From Stereum hirsutum FP-91666 SS1 (Eukaryota > Basidiomycota > Agaricomycetes > Russulales > Stereaceae), in assembly GCF_000264905.1 (NCBI RefSeq), contig NW_006763133.1, positions 3,295,152 through 3,359,151 of the forward strand: DNA of 64,000 nt, written 5' to 3'. The first letter of the stretch is position 1. Each line of letters begins with the position of its first letter. The position numbers were made by a program, and so were the translations under genes. The notes beneath the pieces were generated by a model. That model was given only the letters and a program-made list of their open reading frames with translations, ran no database searches and was not told the origin of the DNA. This document shows positions 1-11,570 of the stretch, piece by piece.

Positions 1-1251
1 TGGTGTATTCGTGGGATGGCATGGGGTGGTCGGAGGCTGTTCGAGCGTGGGTTCTGGAAACATGATGAGGAAAGGAAGATGGAGATGGAGGTGTTGGACG
101 AGATGGAGGCGTTTGGGGCTGGGCAGGGAGATGGGATGATTGAGGACGATGATGAGGATGAGGAGGAGGTCGATGGGAAGTTGCCGAGGTCGTTGAATGA
201 GAAGAGGTGGCAGAGGACGGCGTGGGCGGGGACGAGGTTGGCGAAGACTGTTAATGGGTTTAAGTGGACGGAGGGTAAGGCCGAGTGGTGGGTTGAGGGG
301 GAGTTGCAGGCGAAGGTGCATATGTGGGAAGAGGAGAAGAGACAAGAGAGGGATGAGGAGGAGCGGAGGAAACGCGGGCGGAGGTGGGCGGATGAGGGTG
401 CGGATATGATGGATGTGGATGAGGAGTTGGAGGGCGAAGACGAGGAGGAAAGCGAGGATGATGAGAGTGATTCTCAAGAAGTGAGGGCGCTCAAGGTACG
501 TTCTATTTTTACATTCCGTTTCGTTAACCTCCTATTCAGCCCGCGTGTGTTCTGATGCGAACTCATATATTTTTAGGCTCGCCGGCGTCATCTTCGGGCT
601 CTCTTGCAGTCTTCGCGGCAGGCTGGACCGTCCTCGTTGTCCTCCGGCTCCATCTCACGGAAATCCCAGCCCAGAACACCACGCAAGTCGGCCTCCACTC
701 GGCCCCTCCTGCGCATCGTACCAGGCTACACCGTCCTCGTCGTCGACACCAACATCCTCCTCTCTTCCCGCGCTGAGGTCTCGTCGCTTATCACCTCGCA
801 CAAGTGGACCGTCGTCATTCCGCTCCCGGTCGTCATGGAGCTCGACGGCCACGCGCTCAATCCTACACCGCTCGGCGAAGAAGCGAAATCCGCGCTCAAC
901 TTCCTCGTTTCGCATATTCGGTCGCATCCGACGTCACTGAAGGTGCAGACCTCCAAGGGCAACTACCTTTCCTCCCTCATTATCCGGAGGGAACAGGTCG
1001 ATTTTGACGATCCCGATGCGTGGGAAAGGAATATGGACGACTTGATCCTCAAGGCTGCGATCTGGCAGGACGAGCACTGGGCGGATCGGTCGGCGTTCTT
1101 GAGGATCGACGAGACGGAGAGGAGGGATACGAAGGGCGCTGCGAAGGTGGTGCTCTTGAGTCTGGATAGGATGTTGCGGTTGAAGGCGAGATCGAGGCAG
1201 TTGGACGCGGCGGATGAGAAGGATATGGCGTTGCTGTTCAGTGCGCCATGA
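1..1251 (+). CDS. EST1/SMG-like PIN-domain protein, C-terminal part (5' end outside window)
   Basis: Two exons, 1..495 and 577..1251, with a phase-0 intron of 81 bases (donor gtacgt). The first exon is open from base 1, so the gene begins upstream. It encodes a charged linker with long Glu/Asp runs. The second exon is a PIN nuclease-like domain: the strand VVDTNILL carries the first acidic residue, VMELDG the second, and DDLILKAA and VLLSLDRMLR supply the later acidic positions. PIN domains at the C terminus after an EST1-type helical region are known from SMG5/SMG6 and related fungal proteins that act in nonsense-mediated decay or at telomeres. That family link is inferred from the PIN core only, because the helical region is not in view. 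The acidic set looks complete, so nuclease activity is possible. Confidence 0.75.
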
Positions 1252-2551
1252 CCATTCGGCGGCTCGTCGTAGTCAGTCCAGTGAACTACGTTTTCACTCA
1301 CCCCAAACTCAAAAGCCACCCGCCGCAGGCCCACCCGTCATTAGCGGGAGAGCTCGACATCCACCACAGGCCCATTCGTTCGGTGTTGATCTCGCCTCTT
1401 TCGCTCCGGCCGGTCCTGCCGCCCAGTCTTTCTCTCTGGCGCTGTCTCTCGTCTGCATCCTTGTCGGTTCTCCGTCTTGTTCTCCCCATTCGGTCTGATT
1501 CATCGTCATCTCACCATGGACTCCATCACCATTGTTTTACCTCCCTCATCTCTCATCTCTCACTGTCATCGCTTTCCTGTTTTCTTTTTTTTTCGCCTGC
1601 TGTGTGTGTTTCTAATCCCTTTACTTTCTTTTTTCTGCCTTTTCTTTTCTTATTGGAACACTTTACTGCCATATACATCGTTGCATCATTCCTTCTCTGT
1701 TTTGGGTGTGCTCTTCCTTTACCCCTTCGTATATCTACATTCCCCCAATCATTAAGTCTCTATTCCTCTACGCCTCCTTTCCGAATTGTGCTCCGGACTG
1801 CCAGTCTATCAGCATTTGTGTGTTTATTACACTGTCCACTCGTTGTCTTGTCTGCTTATGCTTCTCACTTCGGGGCTTTTCAGCCCGTACATACACTCCT
1901 TAAAATCCATTTCACTGTTTATTCCCGTCTCATCAGCATTTCATCGAGCACCCACCTATCAACTATCCATCACCAACTACTCAGTACTCTCGGCGGACTA
2001 TCACTGTCGTGTCCTGTTCGTATCGTCTGGGCCTATAGCTACCTGGTTAACTTATTCTTCTCCGTAACTCCCTGATTTCCCTTTCTGTCCCTCGACGTGA
2101 TTTTTTTCATCCTTTTTATTCCTTCTGTTTTCTCGAACCCAAACCCCTTTTCTGTGCTGAGCTTTGTGTATGTATTGTATAGCGGGACTGGTATTACGTA
2201 GTTGAATTCTGATATCACAAGCATGACTACAAGCACAACCCGAGTCTGAGTTGAGCAGGGAGTTCAAGGAAAGAAAGTAGTTGTGAAAAAGTGTCGCCAC
2301 AAACATTTGGAAAAGAAAGCGAAGTGCCACTAGCTGTAGGTGGCGCCGACGCGGGTGAATCCTGGTGAATCGCGACTTCGACAAAATCACGCTTCGCGTC
2401 GGATTTGTTACTCGTTCGCTATCCTCCTTCGTCCCATTCCAAATCTCTGGTGGCTTCTGCTGTACTGTGCGACAGCCCTTTAGCCGTACATACTCTCGAA
2501 TATTATCAGTACCGCTATACAAAACAGTCCAGCACATCCGAGTTCGCTGAC
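1252..2551. other. Intergenic; long pyrimidine-rich stretch
   Basis: No supported gene. From about 1400 to 2110 the + strand is strongly C/T-rich with many short T and C runs. A 275-codon open frame on the + strand (1248-2075) is Ser/Leu/Phe-rich simple sequence with no recognisable domain, and I treat it as non-coding. This DNA is the 3' flank of the PIN gene and the promoter side of PET100. Confidence 0.5.
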
Positions 2552-2999
2552 ATGGCCGGACCGAACCTCGAAGTCTTCAAGTTCGGCCTCTACGTCTTCT
2601 TCCCCGTGCTCGCGTTCTTGCATTATGGAGACCCGGAGTGGTATACGAGGAATGTTATCCCTGTGCGTTGTTGTCCTTCACTTCCGACCATTCCTCTACT
2701 CTATACATCTCCATTTGTAACACTTCCAATCCTCATTCACTCTATCTCCTATTGCCGCTGTTCAGGGCTGCTGAATGATTGGTACTGACATCTTGGCTGA
2801 TTCGGTTCACATATAGTACAAAGAACGGCTCTTTCCCTCAGAAAAGCCAGTACGTGTGCTTCCTTCAAATCATGCGGAAGTGCGGGATGCAGTGGAGAGG
2901 CTCAAGGCGCAGAAGCTGAAGCGGAAAGAGGAGAGGGAGGGCCATGTGGTTCAAAGTGAGGTTGGGGAAGCGGAGGGACGATCAACGAGGCTGGTGTAG
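2552..2999 (+). CDS. PET100: PET100, cytochrome c oxidase assembly factor
   Basis: Exons 2552..2662 and 2817..2999, phase-0 intron, 97 residues. The N terminus MAGPNLEVFKFGLYVFFPV followed by HYGDPEWY is the hallmark of PET100. It has a short N-terminal stretch, one hydrophobic helix (about residues 11-23) and a charged matrix-side tail rich in Lys/Glu. PET100 is an inner-membrane chaperone that helps build respiratory complex IV. Length is typical of the family. The start is the first ATG before the conserved motif. The only notable feature is the 154-base intron, longer than most here. Confidence 0.92.
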
Positions 3000-3725
3000 G
3001 AGGGAGACCGTGCAGGGTCTTTGGGAGGGTTCAGTTTCAGAGTAATGGAAGTCAGGTCGTGCCTTTTATTCGGTGCGTTTTCTGGATGTGTTTGGGGGGC
3101 ATACTCATACTCTAGATTTGGGTTTTATAGCTATATTTATATCGTTCATTGTTTTTCTGCCGCCACTACCACCTCTCAACATGTACTTCTACGCAGTCTA
3201 CCTCCGTATTCTCCCTTCAACTTGCTGCTTATGACTCTCTTCGACCGTCTATTCTCCATGGATAAGACAGTACGCTCAAATCGGACTTGCATGTTCTATT
3301 GGGACTCGACATCGACAGACCGTGCCCACTAGGAGACATGTTCAGACCGCTTAAGCGATTACGCCGGTGACCCTCAAGCAGTTATGATGATTGCTCCTCC
3401 TCCCAGAGCATTCGAGGTCGACCTCCACCAAAATTCGTGGTCTGTAGCCTCTGCGAAACTACCCGAAAAAACTGTTCGAATCCCCGACAGGCGTCACATT
3501 ATCATCCGATACCACTCGAGCGCTTGCAGGCCATCAGTGTACCTCGATAAAAAATACTTTGCCTTAGGTCTATCCGTGTGCGTCTACTTGTGCGTATCTC
3601 ATGACCGACGCCCTGAAGGCAAGGCGCCCAAGGCATCTTTGCGCGTATAAAGTGGCCTCCCTGAACAGATTGTCCGGACGACTTATCTCCTCGACGCGTA
3701 CACTCAAACATTGACCTGTGAATCC
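3000..3725. other. Intergenic, no gene seen
   Basis: Between PET100 and the peroxidase. Short open frames on both strands lack domain signals. The region holds the 3' flank of PET100 and the peroxidase promoter. Confidence 0.5.
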
Positions 3726-5909
3726 ATGATGTCCTTCATTGCCCTGACCCTCCTCACTGCTGCTTCTCTCGTATCGACGTGCTCTGCAGAGACAGTCCTC
3801 ACTTGGCCTTCCCCGCTCTATGACTCGCTGGAGCACCTCTTGGTTGATACGAGCGGCGCCAACGACGCAGGATTCAAAGCTGCTATAACTCCCTGTACGA
3901 ACTATGTCAGTGGCAGCCAGTTATTGGGAAGAGAGACTGCTGCTCAATGGATAAGGGTGGCATTTCGTGCGTTTTATCTCGTCTCATGTCTCAAGTCGTC
4001 TGTATACCCCTTTCTCAAGACATTTATCGCAGATGATTTCGCGACGGCAGATGTGGAGAAGGGGACCGGTGGGATCGATGCCTCCATTGGCTTCGAAACT
4101 TTGCGTCCGGAGAATAGCGGCTCTGCTATGAACGACTCCCTTGCCTTCTTTGCACCTTATGTGAATGCGCATACATCGAGTGAGTGCCCTCTTGTTATTT
4201 CTACTTACGATCGTCTCAATACTGACTACAATGATAATGACGACCTCTACAGTGTCAGACCTCATAGCTCTCAGTGTCGTGATGGCAGTCGGTGCCTGCA
4301 GCGGTCCCCAAATCCCACTTCGAGGCGGGCGCATCGATGCTACAGAGGGTGGTGAATTCGGAGTCCCCGAGCCAGAGTCGAGCATCGAGGACACTCTGAG
4401 TCGTCTTCAACTGGCCGGGTTTGATCAAAGTGACTCTATTGCGTTGACCGCGTGTGGGCATACGATGGGTTCGGTCCATAATGGCGGTTTTCCGCAAGTC
4501 GGTAAGCGTTTGCTTGCTTTTGCGGGCCTTAGGTGGAACGAGTTGAATGGACAGCTGATTAGGATGGTCTCGTTCCTGGTAATTTTTGTTTGAGATAGTT
4601 CCTCCGAGCGCGATAACACCGAACAATACTGGAGGTGGTGTCCATTTTGACGCCACACCTGCAGCTTTTGATATAAACGTGTGAGCGCCCTGTCTTCTCG
4701 CTATTCCTTCCGAAATACTTGCTTATGAACAATGCAACAGAGTCAATGAGTATCTTACCTGGACAGGCCAGCGAGGTGGACCTCTCGTTACCACAGACAA
4801 CGTAACAGTCCGCTCCGACCTACGCCTCTACACATCAGACAACAACGCCACCATGAAAACGTACGTTCATCCTTCTCTCGTCTCTGCCAACGCGACAAAC
4901 GATTTCCCACTCAAAGCCTCTCCGCTTCATTAACAGCCTATCACAGTCCTCAGGATATTTCCGGAATGCCTGCACCGACGTGTTCGAACGGATGATCAAT
5001 ACCGTTCCGGCCGAAGTCAACCTGAGCGAAGTGATATCGCCATTATCTATCAAACCTGTGAATGTTACGGTGGAAGTGCTGTGGAACGGGACGATGTCGA
5101 TATCCGGATTCATCCGCGTAGGTTTACCTTCCTCACCATCACTACCCTCGTTCCGCCTCACAGCTATTTCTCGTTCAGCTTTTGATCACAGATAGCAGTG
5201 AACCACTCAACACCATCACGTACGTGAGGACAGATATAGCGGTCATTCATTCATTCTCTCCTCTCGTGCTCAACAACCGTCTCATTCAGCATATCTTTCG
5301 CTTCACGAAACACGAGTGGAACCGGCGTCCATCCGATCGAAGCGGCTTACAGTGGCCCACAAGACATAGGATCCAGCATTTTTGGGACGACATACTACTA
5401 TTCGTTTAACACCTATTTTGACTCGTTCACTGGAATTTCCACCTTCGGCACAAGTGCCAACTCGGTCACCGCACAGTACGCTGTGGACGACACCGTGCTT
5501 TGGCTCCCTCACTTCTCGTCCTTGGGCACCGAGGTTGACTCCATTGGGAAGGTGGCCGTAAATATCACCGCTGCAGTAAGCCCTCTGCCTATCGTGCTCG
5601 TTTGATAAGTCGAGGCTGATTTTTCTTCGATGTCCTCGTTTTGGAATGCAGGTATTGACTTCATGGGCCGCGGACAGCGTCGAAGCGATCTTCTCAGCTC
5701 CGACTCCTCAACCGGGCACACTTTCTCCGCGTATCGAAACATCATACCTCCCCCTGCAACTTATAGGAACGGCTGGAGAGTACAGTGTGTACTCTGGTTT
5801 GACGCAGTTAGATTCGTCTACCTCCAACAGGACAACGGTTGACATTGTGGCAAAGGGGAAGCAGGGGACTGTTGTCAACGAGTTCAGAAAATTAGCTGGT
5901 CTTTCATGA
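3726..5909 (+). CDS. Secreted plant-type heme peroxidase (divergent class II-like)
   Basis: Nine exons: 3726..3966, 4033..4179, 4253..4501, 4599..4680, 4741..4860, 4937..5117, 5179..5219, 5290..5575, 5652..5909. They sum to 534 residues in frame. A signal peptide covers about residues 1-22 (hydrophobic run ending CSA). The distal heme site is rebuilt across the first intron as RVAFHDF (Arg and catalytic His present). The proximal heme ligand lies in ACGHTMGSVH. Between them is the usual GGIDASI segment and an acidic Asp/Glu stretch. The ~200 C-terminal residues beyond the peroxidase core are rich in Ser/Thr and possible N-glycosylation sites, and the protein is longer than lignin or manganese peroxidases. 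The Mn-binding and surface-Trp residues of the classic enzymes were not identified, so the substrate is unknown. The first of two tandem ATGs (3726, 3729) was taken. Confidence 0.85.
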
Positions 5910-6487
5910 TGCCATCGAAACCTGTAACATCCACCGGTGTACGGTGACTGCACTGTATTTGGACATGCAGTTGATCGAGGAGGCCCGTTTTTCCATCGCA
6001 GCAGCTCGCGCTCAATCTCGACGTTGGCATTCGCGTGTTGTTCGTGAGGCTGGAGTCCGCGTCCTCTCCAGGTGCGGCTGAGCCGGTGGTGGTACAAGGA
6101 CCCTCGCGTCAACGAATCTAATAAGGAAAGCAGACGTCAGACCTTTGCTCGGTTGAAGTCTAGTCTGTTCTGCCTTCGGGAGACTAAGTGGAACTACGGA
6201 TTGAAGCTGTACCCCGTCTACACCCCATTTGCATCATGGTCTGTCCTTGTCCTTTCCTCACCGCTTCCTCAGCATCTCATCATGGCATACATGCTGGTTC
6301 GTGTTTGAGTTCTAATGACCATAATCCCTTCATATGACACCCGATTGTGCTATGATTGACTTCAATTCCCACAAACGCCACACAAATCTCGCTAAGATTC
6401 GCTCAAAGGGAGCGCCCACTACACGTCTTTTGAGCCCTCTACAAGCGCACTTTATTGCCTTCTCATCACGATTCGACCGACTCAGCT
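5910..6487. other. Intergenic, no gene seen
   Basis: 3' flank of the peroxidase and promoter of the exonuclease-like gene. No coherent open frame or RNA gene was recognised. Confidence 0.5.
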
Positions 6488-7191
6488 ATGTATACCACAG
6501 TTCCAGTGTTATGCGACGACAGGGCTTCATTCAACTCTGCCGTGGCGGCTCTTTCCTCTTCTCGTACTTTATACTTCGACTGTGAAGGGGTCAAACTAGG
6601 CACCGCAGGCGGCACTCTCTCCCTCATCACCATCCGCTCTGCACCCTCCCCTAGCAACTCTCGCCAATCCGATGGTGATCGCAACGGCCAGACCTTCATC
6701 TTCGATATAACATCTCTCACATTGGCACGCCAACCCGTCTCCCTGAAACCCCTATTCGCCCTCTTGACCTCACCCAAGGTCCTGAAAGTTGTTTGGGATG
6801 GGCGAATGGACTCCAGCGCCTTACATCATTACTTCAGAGTCAACCTTCGTAACGTCCTGGACCTCCAGCTCGTCGATATCCACTCTCGCGAGCTACGAGG
6901 AGAAACCATTCAAGAGCACGTAAAGCGATTCATTGGAGGTGTAGACCCCCGTACGTTGTCGAACGAGAACCGTGCCATACAAACATATGCGCTCGTACAT
7001 CGACTGTCGGGCTTGTCTCAAGCAGTCACGGAGCATCAACCGAGCGTAGGGAAACAGTTTAAAAAGATTCCAGGTACGTAGGAGTGCTTCGGATTTCGTG
7101 TGCACCACGCCTCCGAGGTGACACATTGTATTCCTTAGTCGACCACAGTCTCCACACCGTCGAATGCTACCCCCAACACCGGAGCTGCTGA
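6488..7191 (+). CDS. 3'-5' exonuclease-like (DEDD/RNase D fold), C-terminally truncated
   Basis: Exons 6488..7073 and 7139..7191, 212 residues. The first exon carries ExoI, LYFDCEGVKLG with the paired Asp and Glu, and ExoII, VVWDGRMDSSALHH with the second Asp. It also has the conserved helix RNVLDLQLVD. In DEDD exonucleases a third motif (Y/H-x3-D) follows in the C-terminal third. Here the frame reaches VDHS and stops 13 residues later at TGA 7189, so the third metal-binding Asp is absent. No continuation was found in the three forward frames to about 7250. The gene therefore looks truncated, either a pseudogene or a short non-catalytic form. The splice site at 7073/7139 follows the local consensus. 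Confidence 0.7.
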
Positions 7192-7642
7192 TCAAAGCCC
7201 CTCGAACCCACACACACCTCAAAATCAGAATAGACCGAACGCACCTTGATGTTATATACCATTGACTATCCTTTCGCTTGCCCTTCTGTTCTTTCCACCA
7301 TCTCGTACCCGCTCATACGTAGTGTGAGAGCTTTCGGAGCCTGTCTTGACCGTTGGCCTTGATTGGCGCATTCTTGTATGATATTTGACGAGTATAGAGC
7401 ATTGAATTTGATTGGGTATGCGACAGATTTTGGTTTTGGCCCGAGGTCGATGAGAAACTGAGAGAGAGGAGGAGACGAGAGAGCGTGTCGAGAGCTGCCA
7501 GCGAACGCGACGCGTGAAATGAACGAGCCGTTTTTCCCACGGGGCCCTCGAGCAATCGTCGCCCCTCTTCAATAAGACGTCCGTTCTGTCCCTCGTTCTA
7601 CTTCAAACAAACTTCAAATAACCGAACCGTCACCCATCCACT
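7192..7642. other. Intergenic, no gene seen
   Basis: Contains degraded-looking sequence just after the truncated exonuclease and the promoter of the next gene. Nothing further could be assigned. Confidence 0.5.
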
Positions 7643-9363
7643 ATGCCTGCTTCGTCTTCGCAACCCCCATCCATCGATCTACAAACCCTATCTACCCTCG
7701 CCTCTGGTCTACCTGAACCTAATGCTCAGAATCTTCGGAGGACTACCTCCTCGCAAGTCAAAGACGATAGGCGCACACCCCAACTCTTGGACGCCCTCGC
7801 CGCCCTCGCCGTCTGCAAGGCGAAGGGCCAGGTGGTTGCCGTAGGTGTTACAATCACCCAAGACCTCGTGACCCTTTATGTCGCCGAAAATTGCCCCGTT
7901 CCACAGACTGTCGTCAACCACCTGAAAGACATCGTGCGTTGCATCAGGGATATCCGTTCGTTTGCACCCCGCATACCGGGCTCTCCTCCCTACGTTCAGG
8001 ACCCCGCCATTATTAAACAGCTCGATGATCTGGAGGATCGGGTGATCGGGTATGCGTGGCCTAAACTCAGGCAACGCTTCCGCAAGCGATACGACGACTT
8101 CAACAAGCTGCTTCGAGACGTTGTCTACGAGGACGGCAACGTACACGCCGAGGCGGATCGCAGCAACCCACCCGATGATTCCACTCTCGCATTTCGTCAG
8201 CATCTCCTCAAGGATCTGCGAGACTCAGATGCGCGCGAAAAGCTCACCGAGTTCGCGGAGGCGTTGGACATTATGGACGCTGCACTCCGGGACGTCGTGA
8301 CTCCGACAAAAGAGGATTCGGCCATGGTGAATATAGCGATGCAGCTTCTGGAGGTATCATATGGCAAACGTGTTATCGACGAGCGGGGACAGGACGTGTT
8401 AAACTTGTGCACGCTTTACCTTAACCGTAAGGATTTCACCGATGATCGCCCGATACCACAATGCTCATCCGTCTTTGATAGGCTCCAGTTACGACTTGGC
8501 GCGTTGGATCAATAAACTCATCACTCCGCACCGTAACTTCTCATGCGTGTCTCGCCTCGTCACGTCTACCTCTCTCGCCCCGTTCATTGACCCAAAGGTC
8601 GAGGTCGTTGCCGTCCATCCCCAACCGCCCGTCTCCATCTCTGTCAACATCACACTGGATACGATTCGGCAAGCTGCGCAGGAGTCCGGGTGGAAGAAAG
8701 ATGAGGAGAAGGATGGCGAAGGGAAGTCGATCGGTGATCACGTATTGGAACAGGTTTTCCTTGACCTCCCCAAAAACCTCCGGTTACCGAAACAGGGTAT
8801 GTGGATATCACCCTTTTGAGTCCTGAGTCCTCACTATCGAATCAGATGTGCCTCGTCAACAGATACAGCCCAAGTACGAGTCTGTCTATCCTCACTGCCA
8901 ATGTACACTTCTTGCAAGCCTCCACGGACAGGCAGGCCTCTACGCGTACTTCGGCGTCTCGAAGCTGTCATGCGCCCTGTGTGGTGAGTGTTTTGCGGCG
9001 TACAGGGTGGTGACGAAGTTGGAAATACACACTCGCGGCTCCCACAGTCAACTCGTCGCCCCATGGGTGTGCCCCAAGTTCTCTGAGAAAAATGTTGAGG
9101 TGCAGGAGAAGATGAGGGAATCAATCCTTCAAAAGATCTCCAACGGCCTGGAGGCCCTCCAGTCTGCAGAGAAGGCTCGGCAGAAATCTCAGAGTTCGGT
9201 GGCCTCTGATGATAGCTATGTTCAGCGGCCAATGATACATTCTAATTGTACGTTGTCTCATATGCTTTCATGGCTGTGTCAGTCCTTGATATGTTTCACA
9301 GTGACCGCCGCCATGCTAAGAAGGGAGCAAGTCAAGAAAGCACGGGAGCAGTCCGGCGTCTGA
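7643..9363 (+). CDS. OTT_1508-like deaminase-fold protein, catalytic Glu apparently replaced
   Basis: Exons 7643..8426, 8482..8796, 8846..9247, 9302..9363, 520 residues. The last intron (54 bases) is in frame and may be retained. The N-terminal ~350 residues are helical and unassigned. The C-terminal region has the pattern of fungal OTT_1508-like nucleic acid/nucleotide deaminase-fold proteins: PHCQCTLL, then FGVSKLSCALC with the Cys pair, then RGSHSQLVAPW and a Pro. In active deaminases the first metal ligand motif is H-x-E; here the residue two after His is Gln (CAC TGC CAA). That suggests a non-catalytic member, or a Glu to Gln change specific to this copy. Fungi often carry many copies; their role is unknown, with host defence or nucleic-acid editing proposed for relatives. 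Confidence 0.72.
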
Positions 9364-11570
9364 AAATCAGACCCTCTTCCCCTACAGCACGCACTTAGTG
9401 ATTGGCGATTATCGCAACACCTTCCCTTCATCTCATTTTTCTTGCTCTTGCTGTGTTGTATGCTCTCTCTGTTTTGTCTGCCATTATTGCTGTTTGCATA
9501 TATCCTTTCCGGGCGGGATTTCCCGAGAAATCAGGCAGCGGTTGAGTGTGAGACACTTTCGAGCTGTATCTCCATGAAAACACACTCAATTAGCATGAAA
9601 TTGACCACTATCGTGAGCTATGAGACAATTCTGAGCTGCCTGAGAAGAGGGCAAGAGAAATGGTGTCTAGATCATCCATCCACAGACAGTACCATGTGCA
9701 GGAGATTATGTCACGACCGGGCGATAGGGACTAAGGATACCCCACGGCTCAAGACAGAAATCGAGAGAAAAGTCGGAATAAAAGGGCAAGGGTGTATTGA
9801 GTCTAGGTAATCGGCCGGGAATAGACGGTCTACAAAGCTGGAGAAATACAGGAGGACCTAGCTACGTATTTATACAGATTTGAGACCGCGGGTCGAGTAG
9901 GTAGAAACAAACAGAGACGAATATTTACTAGTGTGATCAAAGGAGAAGATGAAGTATTCGTACACTAAGGTTGTGCCCTTCGAAGGACACTGTGGAAAAT
10001 GTGGAAACATTTGTAGCATGTAAAGAGAGAGTCCTGAATTAAGACGAGACGATACGATGCAAGGTAAAGGGTAGGTAGAAGGAAAAACTGATCTAGAGGA
10101 CAATGGGTACAAGGCCACAGCCTTAAACAATTATCCTCGAAAGTTCAGGCACAGATAAAATCATAGAGCATTGGAAGCGGAAGCTCTTGAACCAGTAGCA
10201 TACTCTCCATGTCTAATACTCGGTATTTGACTAGACAATAGTCGAATCGCTGCGGTGTCTCCCTTATCCGGTGGCCCTGACACGAGTTCGAGCAAGATCG
10301 TGTCGTTGTGACTTGGATATTGGACCGATCGTCTTGAATGTTGGACGGGTTGAAAGACATAGGTCGGTACTATATTCTACGATTTTATTTGAGGCGAAAC
10401 AGTTGGGAGGGAACTCCTGGAGCTTCGTTCGAAGGCGGGCAGAACCACTGGGCGGCGGAGTTCGAATCGTTCTACAGGAACCGGTAGTTCGGTGCGAGCT
10501 TCCGTAGCGCCATCGGATGTCTTGTGGGGTCTGAATAAAATACTAGAAGTCTCCGGAGAAATGTAGAAGCTCCCTTGGCATGCTCTAAGCCATGCGTACA
10601 CTTGGTCCCTCGTGTGTTGATAGGATAAATGCCACGGGAGACATTTCGCGAGGCTTTAAGTCTACGGATGAGGAGGCGACGCGCGAGTGCGGGACTTGCC
10701 GAGCCGTTTCCCTTATATGGTCTGTGGGTGTTCGACGGGGTTTGGAGGGCGAGATAAAATGGTATAAATGTCCGGAAAATTGTGTGCGTATCGTAGTCGT
10801 TGTGGAAGCATTCGTGTGTGGTAGTGCAGGGTGCGCAATTGAGGAAACGAATTGATATTAAGGAAAAAAGCGTATAGTACAGGTGGCGGTTATGACAGAT
10901 TACAAACCGACTTTTTACCTCTGGTGCTACACAATAGGCAAATGAAGACAAGACAATAGCATAGGCATATAATGTAAACATCTTTGAATGTGCGCACACA
11001 AAATTTGAGGGGAAATGGTACAGTTTTCGTGATGCAACGAGGGGCTCTCCGGGTAGGTGCCACTTGGGAAACTTTTGAGTCTCTACACATGAGCGAGTGC
11101 CCATAGCGCCGAGTAAAGACGCGAAGTAGTCCTCAAGAGCATATACGGACCTGCCACAGAAGGATTTGGTCCAAAGCGAGCAACTCCTTGACATTCTCGA
11201 TAAGTACACGGCAGCTTCGCCTGGGCCACACACCGCCACCCTCACGGGTGACGTGGCAGGTGGCGGCATCGGGTGGCACAAGCCATTATGGTGGGGATCA
11301 TACTACAGCGAAACATTGATCAATCGGGCTCAAACCTTCTTGTAGCAGGTCAGAATTGGTTCCCAAATCCCTGGCGGAAAGATCACTTGACGCCGTGCGC
11401 CTTCGTTCATGTGTAGTGAGTCGACAGTGGCATCCGTTGTCACGTATGATGCTTGAGGCGTGTCTATATTCATATTATCTACTTCCACTTTCGCTTTACG
11501 CCACTGCTATTTCGTCATTCGCCTTTCGAAACAAACCTCTATGTAATTCTACATACAATGTCAAGAGCTG
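9364..11570. other. 2.2 kb intergenic, no gene supported
   Basis: An open frame of 269 codons on the - strand (10472-11281) has no domain, an odd Cys/Arg-rich composition and no splice-consistent partners, so I do not call it. No terminal repeats or transposase-like frames were seen. The right part is the 3' flank of the serine dehydratase. Confidence 0.5.

Noticed and set aside
1248..2075. 275-codon open frame, Ser/Leu/Phe-rich
   Set aside because: Product of a C/T-rich tract; no start context, domain or splice logic, and it overlaps low-complexity DNA.
10472..11281. 269-codon open frame on the - strand
   Set aside because: No motif, odd composition, no partner exons; probably chance in gene-free DNA.
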